The notes beneath the pieces were generated by a model, which was not told the DNA's origin, searched no databases, and saw nothing but the letters and a program-made list of their open reading frames with translations. This document shows, piece by piece, positions 7,318 through 12,480 of a stretch of DNA of 12,480 nucleotides; the first letter of the stretch is position 1; each line of letters opens with the position of its first letter. The stretch comes from Candidatus Melainabacteria bacterium (GTDB taxonomy: Bacteria > Cyanobacteriota > Vampirovibrionia > Vampirovibrionales > JAJTHC01), in the NCBI GenBank assembly GCA_026389055.1, contig JAPLIO010000076.1, forward strand, positions 1-12,480. Reading direction: 5' to 3'. The position numbers and the translations under genes are program-made.

Positions 7318-8028
7318 TTAACCTTTAGAAGCCAGTAAAGAAGCGGCTACTTCGGTTTTTTGCAAGGCTTGTAAGCGGGTGGTTACGTTATTTAAAGTAA
7401 CATCATGCACGGTATCTACAGGTAATACGTTTAACCCAGTACCTGTAGCTGCCCGAACCCCCTTTTCATTATCTTCAATCGCCAAACATTGGGTGGCATC
7501 CAGCCCTGTTAGTTTTTCAACGGCTAAGGCGTAAATATCTGAAGCAGGTTTGGGGTTCACCACATCTTCGTTGCTCAAGGTGAAATCTAAATAAGGAGCT
7601 AACCCGCTGAGAGCCATCATTAAATCCACCGTTTTCCGCACGGAATTAGAAGCTAACCCAACCCGATAACCCGCTTTTTTCAAGGCTTGAATTAGCTCTA
7701 AATGGGGTTGATAGGGCTTGCAAAGCAATTGGGTTAATTTTTGCGTATGCAGTTGCTTTAGTTGGTTAATTTTTTGAAAGAGGGTTTCATCATTGGGCAG
7801 TAACGCCAATTTTGCCATTTGCCGAAGCTTAGCGATGGTGGGCAAGCCATCAAAAATAGTTTCATGGTCGTGGCGAGTAATGGCGGCGTAGCCTAGCTGA
7901 ATAAGGGCTTGGTTCAATGCTTCAAAATGCCATTCTTTTGCGTCAATTAGCACGCCATCCATGTCAAATACAATGGCTTTAATAGTGGACTGTTTGGCTG
8001 GAACGAGGGGGTTGAATGATTGTTTCAA
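7318..8028 (-). CDS. HAD-superfamily phosphatase, beta-phosphoglucomutase-like (subfamily IA)
   Basis: This is a 236-aa cytoplasmic phosphohydrolase or phosphomutase of the haloacid dehalogenase superfamily. Motif I is IVFDMDGVL, with Asp22 (nucleophile) and Asp24 (acid/base). The helical C1 cap follows, with KEWHFEALNQAL. Motif II is GLASNS with Ser127, the conserved lysine is Lys160 in NPKPASDIY, and motif III is LAIEDNEKGVRAA with Glu185 and Asp186 for magnesium. This order fits subfamily IA enzymes such as PgmB, phosphoglycolate phosphatase and sugar-phosphate phosphatases; the substrate cannot be told. The start is a TTG at 8028, chosen because a perfect GGAGG lies 8 nt upstream. No ATG lies between it and motif I except the one inside DMDG, which is too late. 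It is convergent with the motB-like gene and shows no operon partner. Confidence 0.88.
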   Translation of the reverse strand: MKQSFNPLVPAKQSTIKAIVFDMDGVLIDAKEWHFEALNQALIQLGYAAITRHDHETIFDGLPTIAKLRQMAKLALLPNDETLFQKINQLKQLHTQKLTQLLCKPYQPHLELIQALKKAGYRVGLASNSVRKTVDLMMALSGLAPYLDFTLSNEDVVNPKPASDIYALAVEKLTGLDATQCLAIEDNEKGVRAATGTGLNVLPVDTVHDVTLNNVTTRLQALQKTEVAASLLASKG

Positions 8029-8036
8029 GTGGGTAG

Positions 8037-8041
8037 CCTCC
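8037..8041 (-). promoter_or_regulatory. Ribosome binding site deciding a TTG start
   Basis: GGAGG on the minus strand lies 8 nt before the TTG at 8028. It is the strongest Shine-Dalgarno seen in the window and fixes the non-ATG start of the HAD phosphatase gene. Confidence 0.75.
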
Positions 8042-8203
8042 GTGCTATTAACATAAGAAAAGGGAGTGTAAAAAAATCGACACCCTCACTGATGTTGTTT
8101 CGGTCGGTTTTGCGGAAGCTTGAAGGGTTTGTAGGAATATCGACTATATAGCGTAGTAGATAAGGGACAGGAAAATTTTTGGCAAAAAACGAGGGCTTGT
8201 GTT

Positions 8204-8219
8204 ACAGTAAAACTACTGT
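8204..8219. promoter_or_regulatory. 16-bp palindrome in the aconitase upstream region, candidate operator
   Basis: ACAGTA and TACTGT are perfect inverted half-sites separated by AAAC. The site lies about 210 bp before the aconitase start and 30 bp before the inverted-repeat element. It has the size and symmetry of a dimeric repressor site but matches no regulator I can name. The rest of 8042-8248 holds no gene. A weak promoter candidate is TTGAAG (8120-8125) with TATATA (8145-8150), 19-nt spacing. Confidence 0.3.
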
Positions 8220-8248
8220 CTATCGAAACAATCCAGTTTTTTACCTGC

Positions 8249-8393
8249 TAGACCTCTTGCATGATTTGATAGGTGGGAGCAGATTCTAGGAATGAGGAAC
8301 GGAAAACCAGAGTGTACACTATAGTACATGAGGATTTGAGTACCGCAAATGACAACGAAGATGCCTCAGATATCGAATCATGCAAGAGGTCTA
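8249..8393. mobile_element. MITE-like element with perfect terminal inverted repeats, flanked by TA
   Basis: Perfect inverted repeats of 18 bp, TAGACCTCTTGCATGATT at 8249-8266 and its reverse complement at 8376-8393, bracket about 109 bp with no coding capacity. If the outer TA on each side is the target duplication, the element proper is 8251-8391 (141 bp) with 16-bp ends; pairing extends a little further inward (GATA) with one G-U. A dinucleotide TA duplication fits IS630/Tc1-mariner and some IS5-group elements. A small internal palindrome TGTAC-ACTATA-GTACA (8313-8328) sits near the centre. The element ends 38 bp before the aconitase start, so it lies in the leader or promoter and may form a large hairpin in RNA. 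A plain structured leader rather than a transposed element cannot be ruled out from one copy. Confidence 0.65.
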
Positions 8394-8431
8394 CTGTTTA
8401 TCTCCCCTAAACAAGAAGGAAGTAGCCTCTC

Positions 8432-10723
8432 ATGATGATGAGCTTAGATACCCACGAAAACCGTGTAAAATTAGTCAAAAAACACTACGAAAGCCTAGCT
8501 GGCAAGTTTGAAAAAGCCAAAAAAGCCTTAGGTAAAGATGCCTTAACCACCGCTGAAAAAATCTGGATTTCCCACGCGGATGCCTCGTTTGATTTTTCCA
8601 CCGTGGCACGGGGCGAAAGTATGCTAGCCCTTAACCCAGACCGTGTTGCTATGCAAGACGCTACGGCTCAAATGGCGATTCTCCAGTTCATGCAAGCCAA
8701 CCGCCCTACTGTAGCCGTCCCTTCTACAGTGCATTGCGACCACCTCATTCGGGCTCAAGGCGGTGCGGAAGGCGATATGGAACGTGCCATCAACGAAAAC
8801 CGTGAAGTTTACGAATTTTTACGGTCAGCTGCAGCCAAATATGGCATGGGATTTTGGAAACCGGGTAGTGGGATTATCCACCAAGTGGTGCTAGAAAAAT
8901 ACGCTTTCCCCGGTGGATTGATGATTGGTACAGATAGCCACACCCCTAACGCTGGCGGTTTGGGTATGGCTGCAATCGGTGTAGGCGGTGCAGATGCTGC
9001 TGATACGATGGCAGGCTTACCATGGGAAGTGAAATGTCCGAAACTAGTGGGTATCCACTTGAAAGGCAAACTTTCAGGCTGGACTGCTCCTAAAGATGTG
9101 ATTCTAAAAGTGTTGGAATTGATGACTACCAAAGGTGGCACCAACAAAATTGTAGAATACTACGGCGAAGGGGCAACCGCCATGAGCTGTACAGGCAAGG
9201 CCACCATCACCAACATGGGTGCGGAATTAGGGGCTACTTGTTCGCTATTTGCTTATGATGATAGCATGGGGCGGTATTTGCGTGCCACCGAACGGGCTGA
9301 AATTGCGAATTTAGCGGATGCTTACGCTACCGATTTACGAGGCGATTCAGCTACTTATGCAAATCCTTCGGCTTATTTTGATGAAGTGATTGAAATTGAT
9401 TTAGATGCCCTTGAACCTTATGTGGTAGGCCCTCATTCGCCAGATAGAGCCAGAGCGATTTCTGCGTTTGCCAAAGAAATTAAAGCTGAAGCTTGGCCTG
9501 AAACCTATAGTGCGGCGTTAATTGGGTCTTGCACCAACTCCAGTTATGAAGATTTAGAGCGGTGTGCTTCTATTGCTCGGCAAGCCATTGCTGCTGGGTT
9601 GAAGTTGAAAACCAAATTGCTCATTACACCAGGGTCTATTCAAGTATTTGAAACCATTAAAGCCAACGGTCAGTTAGCCATTTTTGAAGAACTAGGGGCT
9701 ACCGTGTTGGCTAATGCTTGCGGGCCTTGTATTGGCAACTGGGATAGAAGCGATATACCTGCTGGGCAAGCCAACGCTATTATCACCTCCTTCAACCGTA
9801 ACTTCCCAAAACGGAACGATGGTAACGCTGGTACGCTTTCCTTTATTGGTAGCCCTGAATTAGTGTTTATTGCTGCATTGACAGGGTCAACCCTATTTAA
9901 CCCATTAACCGATAGCGTTGAAGGCATCACCTTAGCCCCTCCAACCGCTCCTGATATTCCTGAAAATGGGTTTGTTATTTCGTGGGATGGTTTCGATGAA
10001 CCGCCTGCAAACCGTGATGGCTTAAAAGTGAACGTTGCCCCTGATAGCAACCGCTTAGAATTGCTGGAGCCATTCAAAGCGTGGGATGGTAACGACGTGG
10101 TGAATATCCCTGTGTTGGTTAAAACGCAAGGGCAAACCACAACCGACCATATTTCCCCGGCAGGCAAAGATTGGTTGCCCTTGCGTGGGCATTTAAGCGG
10201 TATTTCGCACAATATGTTGCTAACCGCGGTAGATGCTTCTACTAGTAAGCCAGCCGATGCCATTAAAATGGTGGTTTGTGGCGTAGAACGCGGGGCTTCT
10301 GCTTGGGCGTTGAAGGCTAAAGAACTGAAGACGGCTGTCGGTGGGTCTATCATTGTGGGCGATGAAAACTACGGTGAAGGCTCTAGCCGTGAACACGCTG
10401 CGATGTGCCCTCGGTTTTTGGGTGTGAAGGCGGTTATTGCTAGAAGTTTTGCTAGAATTCACGAAACCAACTTGAAGAAGCAAGGCATTTTGGCGTTGAC
10501 CTTTGCCAACACGGCAGATTATAATCAAATTACTAAGGGTGATACCATTAGCTTGTTGAATTTGAAGGCGTTTTCCCCGAATCAACCTGTTGAAGCTGTG
10601 GTTAAAAAAGCGGATGGTTCGCAAGTAACTATTCAGCTAAAGCATACGTTTTCAGCCGAACAAGTACGGTGGTTTAAAGCGGGTTCCGCAATAAACGCAG
10701 CTAACGTACCAGCACTCGTTTAG
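8432..10723 (+). CDS. Aconitate hydratase, mitochondrial-type (citrate/isocitrate interconversion)
   Basis: The enzyme interconverts citrate and isocitrate through cis-aconitate in the TCA cycle using a [4Fe-4S] cluster. The 763-aa protein resembles remembered mitochondrial ACO2 (about 780 aa with its targeting peptide) more than bacterial AcnA or AcnB; it lacks the longer AcnA lineage size and the AcnB domain order. Visible landmarks are AVPSTVHCDHLI (98-104 region), FWKPGSGIIHQ, IGTDSHTPN (165-173) and GVGGADAADTMAG. The cluster ligands are Cys367 in GSCTNSS and Cys430 and Cys433 in ACGPC. The C-terminal swivelling domain has TTDHISPAG and GEGSSREHAA (Ser651/Ser652, Arg653, catalytic serine region), then FARIHETNLKKQG. 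Three tandem ATGs begin the frame at 8432, with AGAAGGA 11 nt upstream of the first. It is monocistronic: the leader carries an inverted-repeat element and a strong terminator follows. No citrate synthase or isocitrate dehydrogenase is adjacent. Confidence 0.96.
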   Translation: MMMSLDTHENRVKLVKKHYESLAGKFEKAKKALGKDALTTAEKIWISHADASFDFSTVARGESMLALNPDRVAMQDATAQMAILQFMQANRPTVAVPSTVHCDHLIRAQGGAEGDMERAINENREVYEFLRSAAAKYGMGFWKPGSGIIHQVVLEKYAFPGGLMIGTDSHTPNAGGLGMAAIGVGGADAADTMAGLPWEVKCPKLVGIHLKGKLSGWTAPKDVILKVLELMTTKGGTNKIVEYYGEGATAMSCTGKATITNMGAELGATCSLFAYDDSMGRYLRATERAEIANLADAYATDLRGDSATYANPSAYFDEVIEIDLDALEPYVVGPHSPDRARAISAFAKEIKAEAWPETYSAALIGSCTNSSYEDLERCASIARQAIAAGLKLKTKLLITPGSIQVFETIKANGQLAIFEELGATVLANACGPCIGNWDRSDIPAGQANAIITSFNRNFPKRNDGNAGTLSFIGSPELVFIAALTGSTLFNPLTDSVEGITLAPPTAPDIPENGFVISWDGFDEPPANRDGLKVNVAPDSNRLELLEPFKAWDGNDVVNIPVLVKTQGQTTTDHISPAGKDWLPLRGHLSGISHNMLLTAVDASTSKPADAIKMVVCGVERGASAWALKAKELKTAVGGSIIVGDENYGEGSSREHAAMCPRFLGVKAVIARSFARIHETNLKKQGILALTFANTADYNQITKGDTISLLNLKAFSPNQPVEAVVKKADGSQVTIQLKHTFSAEQVRWFKAGSAINAANVPALV

Positions 10724-10745
10724 GTTGTTATAACCTTTTATGTCT

Positions 10746-10793
10746 AAACCCCTTGCCCTCTATTGAAACCAATAGAGGGCAAGGGGTTTTTTT
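10746..10793 (+). terminator. Strong Rho-independent terminator after aconitase
   Basis: A perfect 20-bp stem (10746-10765 with 10770-10789) closes an AAAC tetraloop and runs into seven Ts (10787-10793). It starts 22 nt after the aconitase stop. The A-run at the left side of the stem is only three bases, so it mainly works on the plus strand. Confidence 0.93.
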
Positions 10794-10834
10794 ATATCGA
10801 TTCAAAGATTAAAGGGCTTAAAATCATGATTCGT

Positions 10835-10906
10835 GATGCCACGGAGGGCATCCCCTACAAGGGGGGAGTTATCAGATTACTGTAGGGGCTATCCCCCCGT
10901 GGTATC
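10835..10906. repeat. Imperfect inverted repeat, GTAGGGG-type intergenic element
   Basis: Left arm 10835-10859 (from GATGCCACGG to CCCCTACA) pairs with right arm 10881-10906 (from TGTAGGGG to GTGGTATC) with a few mismatches and one bulge, around a 21-nt spacer. Weak similarity continues outward (CATGATTCG on the left, CGATGATG on the right). The ends TGTAGGGG and CCCCTACA are typical of dispersed palindromic, non-coding repeats seen between genes in many genomes. It lies just after the aconitase terminator and has no gene. Confidence 0.6.
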
Positions 10907-10935
10907 CCGTCGATGATGCAAACCCAAATACGCTA

Positions 10936-10971
10936 TTCAAACTTTGAACTGGTATTATTCTACTATAGTAG
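10936..10971. repeat. Pair of short perfect palindromes
   Basis: TTCAAA-C-TTTGAA at 10936-10948 and the perfect 12-bp palindrome CTACTATAGTAG at 10960-10971 lie 11 bp apart in AT-rich DNA between two larger inverted-repeat elements. There is no gene here. They could be protein-binding sites or remnants of a repeat; nothing identifies a binder. Confidence 0.35.
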
Positions 10972-10989
10972 TTTAAAAAAATTTCGAAC

Positions 10990-11082
10990 CTATAGGGGCC
11001 TGATTTACTAGCCCTTCGGTCTATGCATTGCATCAGTCCGCCCCACAATCCCCAAAAGGATGCGATAAATCGTACCCCTACA
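10990..11082. repeat. Second GTAGGGG-type palindromic element with internal hairpins
   Basis: The element begins CTATAGGGGCCTGATTTA and ends with the complement of GTAGGGGTACGATTTATCGC, so its two ends share T-TAGGGG and GATTTA as an imperfect terminal inverted repeat. Inside are smaller palindromes: ATGCA-T-TGCAT (near 11023-11033) and CGAT-AA-ATCG (near 11063-11072). The layout resembles composite dispersed repeats with GTAGGGG ends found between genes in diverse bacteria. It differs from the 10835-10906 element in its interior. It carries no coding sequence; the rest of 10794-11137 also shows no gene. Confidence 0.55.
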
Positions 11083-11137
11083 AATAACAAACCATAAATT
11101 ATTTAAAATGCTATATTCATAAAATTCGGTAATAAGG

Positions 11138-11484
11138 TTAAAAGACTTTATAGGCTAAGCCAAAATGCACCCTTGGGCCATAGTGGTTATAGCCTGGTAG
11201 TATTTGCCGAACCAACGGTACACCAATATCCACCCTGCCTGTTAAATTTTCAGCCAACTGAAACCGAACACCCCCGCCCACACTGGCAATACAAGCATTA
11301 GGGTCATCTACTAAACGAACAATGGGTTCTTTTATAAGCAGAACCCACTTCGGCAGATTGTTCTTTACCTGCCCCTAGTTGTTCGGTGGTTAAGAAAACG
11401 TTGGCTTGTTGTTTGCCTACTGTTTGCACTTTAGGTAATGCTACAAACAAATAAGAGGGCTAGTAGGGTTAATTTTTTCATCAT
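11138..11484 (-). pseudogene. Decayed TpsB (FhaC/ShlB-type) outer-membrane transporter remnant
   Basis: Three reading-frame pieces on the minus strand read as one broken gene. The start at 11484 gives MMKKLTLLALLFVCSIT then a stop, a signal-peptide-like opening with AAAGG 11 nt upstream. The next frame gives VALPKVQTVGKQQANVFLTT and on to about GSAYKR. A shift at an AAAA run leads to EPIVRLVDDPNACIASVGGG, VRFQLAENLTGRVDIGVPL and a final HFGLAYKVF before TAA at 11138. The last part matches the C-terminal strands of two-partner-secretion transporters (ASVGVGLRF, GRVDxGIPL, terminal Phe for BAM recognition), which export large adhesins or hemolysins. The usual size is about 550 aa, so some 430 residues (POTRA domains and most of the barrel) are missing. 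Two single-base changes would join the pieces into about 115 aa, but it would still be non-functional. The spacer 11485-11651 holds no supported gene. Confidence 0.6.
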
Positions 11485-11651
11485 GGGGTGTATAGCCTTT
11501 GGGGGTGAATACGGTATGAAGTTGGTACCCAGTAGGTTGGGGCACTCTAGTAGAAAATTCTGTTTGTCCTTTATCTCAATTAAACCATGTACTGCGGAAA
11601 AATTGCTCCATCTTAAGCATACTATTCCTCTTGCTCTGCAGATAGGGGCGT

Positions 11652-12122
11652 TTACTCTTCTTCGCCCGCTAGCCTTGCTTCTTCCCGCTCTTCTTGCTGA
11701 TTCCGAAAATATCGCTGAGACCCAATCTCATCCAACATCTTCATTTCAATGGCTTTTTCTTCTTCTTTCCATTCTTCTATGCAACGTTCTTTGTGTTTTT
11801 CTAGGGCTTCTAATTCTTTATGCCGAATTTTCAACAAATCTTCTTCTTCTTTTAGCTTTTGCAGGGCCACTTCTTTTTCTTGCCGAAGTTCCACATATTT
11901 TTCTCGTAAGCGTTGCAAAAATCTATCGCCCATTTCCAACATCATCGGCGGAGAAAGCCGCATTTGCTCAATGACTCCCGCTTGTTCTTGCAAGTTGGCT
12001 TGTAGGCGTGCTTCAGCTGCCCGAACCGCTGCTTGAGCTTCTTGCACCCGTTGTTCCTGTTCTTTTTTCTTGCGTTCCCGCATTTCATAAACTTTTTGAA
12101 GCCGATAAACAAAGCGTGCCAT
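11652..12122 (-). CDS. fliJ: Flagellar export protein FliJ
   Basis: FliJ is the soluble coiled-coil stalk of the flagellar type III export ATPase. It sits in the FliI ring, contacts FlhA, and helps recycle chaperones in the cytoplasm. This protein of about 156 aa is near the family's usual length (about 147). It opens MARFVYRLQKVYEMRERKKK, the FliJ N-terminal signature (F-YRLQ-V then basic and acidic residues), and is almost entirely charged heptad-like helix rich in Glu, Lys, Arg and Gln, with a short break at LSPPMMLEMG around residue 57. The start is ATG 12122 by family fit; a GTG at 12125 directly before it is also possible and sits 9 nt after the AAGGA ribosome site. That site lies inside the last codons of the upstream VOC gene, so the two are translationally coupled. 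A generic coiled-coil protein is the alternative, but length, opening and the MotB gene nearby favour FliJ. Confidence 0.8.
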   Translation of the reverse strand: MARFVYRLQKVYEMRERKKKEQEQRVQEAQAAVRAAEARLQANLQEQAGVIEQMRLSPPMMLEMGDRFLQRLREKYVELRQEKEVALQKLKEEEDLLKIRHKELEALEKHKERCIEEWKEEEKAIEMKMLDEIGSQRYFRNQQEEREEARLAGEEE

Positions 12123-12131
12123 CACAACAAG

Positions 12132-12480
12132 TTATCCTTCGTACAATTCGAGGGGTAGCCCGTCAGGGTCTTTAAAAAAGGTATAGCGTTTGCCTGTTAA
12201 AGGGTCAATTCTAATGGGTTCAACTAGCACGGCTTGCGATTGTAAATACCCCACGCAGGCTTCAATATCAGGCACGCTAAAGGCTAAGTGCCTTAACCCA
12301 CATGCTTCAGGGTACCCCGCCCGAGGCACATTTTCGGGGAATGAAAACAATTCAATTTGGGTGGTTTCGTTAATTTTTAAATCTAATTTGTACGAATGGC
12401 GTGCTTCCCGAAACGTTTCACGGATAATTTCTAACCCTAAAATTTCTACGTAAAACTGTTTAGAAAGAGGGTAGTTAGAA
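12132..12480 (-). CDS. yaeR: YaeR-like VOC/glyoxalase-fold protein (5' end off window)
   Basis: This is a vicinal-oxygen-chelate family protein, 115 residues visible, missing only about 13-18 N-terminal residues that lie beyond the window edge. The visible part begins SNYPLSKQFYVEILGLEIIR, then FREARHSYKLDL, IELFSFPENVPRAGYPEACG, LRHLAFSVPDIE, and ends FFKDPDGLPLELYEG. The order and the IELFSFP, PEACGLRHLAF and DPDGLPLELYE segments match remembered E. coli YaeR closely. LRHLAF (His) and LELYE (Glu) supply the metal ligands of the second beta-alpha-beta-beta-beta module. The family is often named glyoxalase or lactoylglutathione-lyase-like, but the physiological reaction of YaeR is not established. 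Its stop lies 6-9 nt before the fliJ start, and fliJ's ribosome site overlaps its final GAA-GGA codons. No codon-usage or truncation oddity is seen. Confidence 0.9.
   Translation of the reverse strand, partial: SNYPLSKQFYVEILGLEIIRETFREARHSYKLDLKINETTQIELFSFPENVPRAGYPEACGLRHLAFSVPDIEACVGYLQSQAVLVEPIRIDPLTGKRYTFFKDPDGLPLELYEG

Noticed and set aside
9670..10353. 227-codon minus-strand reading frame inside aconitase
   Set aside because: The aconitase frame is fully supported by conserved catalytic motifs. The reverse frame is a compositional shadow with no recognisable domain.
10801..11137. Possible CRISPR array, tRNA or small protein in the gene-poor stretch
   Set aside because: No regularly spaced direct repeats, no cloverleaf with a T-loop, and no reading frame with a ribosome site and coding character were seen. 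The structure is explained by inverted repeats.
11438..11974. 178-codon plus-strand reading frame rich in Leu
   Set aside because: Its second half is antisense to the Glu/Lys-rich fliJ coiled coil and its first half is antisense to the TpsB remnant. It has no family resemblance and no good ribosome site.

Overview
The window looks like chromosomal DNA from a motile, diderm (Gram-negative-type) bacterium of moderately low GC. The evidence is flagellar genes (a MotB-type stator protein and FliJ), a surface-polysaccharide locus, and the remnant of an outer-membrane beta-barrel transporter. Starts are mostly preceded by AAGGA/GGAGG-like Shine-Dalgarno sites about 8-12 nt upstream, and TTG and GTG starts occur. 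The exact lineage cannot be read from the sequence. A non-photosynthetic relative of the cyanobacteria (Melainabacteria/Vampirovibrionia) is one guess, at low confidence.

Region 1 (1-5866) is a sugar-nucleotide and polysaccharide block. It contains the N-terminus of a glycosyltransferase (minus strand, cut by the window edge) and a tightly overlapping plus-strand operon: a perosamine-synthase-like DegT aminotransferase, a membrane O-acyltransferase, and a PglD/NeuD-type left-handed beta-helix N-acyltransferase. A convergent GT4 glycosyltransferase and a divergently placed gmd (GDP-mannose 4,6-dehydratase) with its own terminator follow. Read together, Gmd, the aminotransferase and the N-acetyltransferase would give GDP-mannose -> GDP-4-keto-6-deoxymannose -> GDP-perosamine -> GDP-N-acetylperosamine. 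The glycosyltransferases and the acyltransferase would then build and decorate an O-antigen, capsule or possibly a glycan on another surface structure.

Region 2 (5867-8041) has an orphan MotB/OmpA-like gene, with no motA beside it, and a convergent HAD phosphatase gene, separated by a hairpin terminator. Region 3 (8042-10793) has a 142-bp-class inverted-repeat element (MITE-like, flanked by TA) inserted in the leader of a mitochondrial-type aconitase gene, which ends in a perfect 20-bp terminator stem. Region 4 (10794-11651) has no intact gene. It holds two families of imperfect inverted repeats of the GTAGGGG type, a cluster of small palindromes, and a frameshifted remnant of a TpsB (FhaC/ShlB-like) outer-membrane transporter. 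Region 5 (11652-12480) is a minus-strand pair in which a YaeR-like VOC/glyoxalase gene (5' end off the window) runs directly into fliJ.

I did not find a convincing undescribed multi-gene system. The items most worth a second look are the MITE-like element in front of aconitase, the decayed TpsB locus amid repeats, the orphan MotB with its long proline-rich tail, and the VOC-fliJ coupling.
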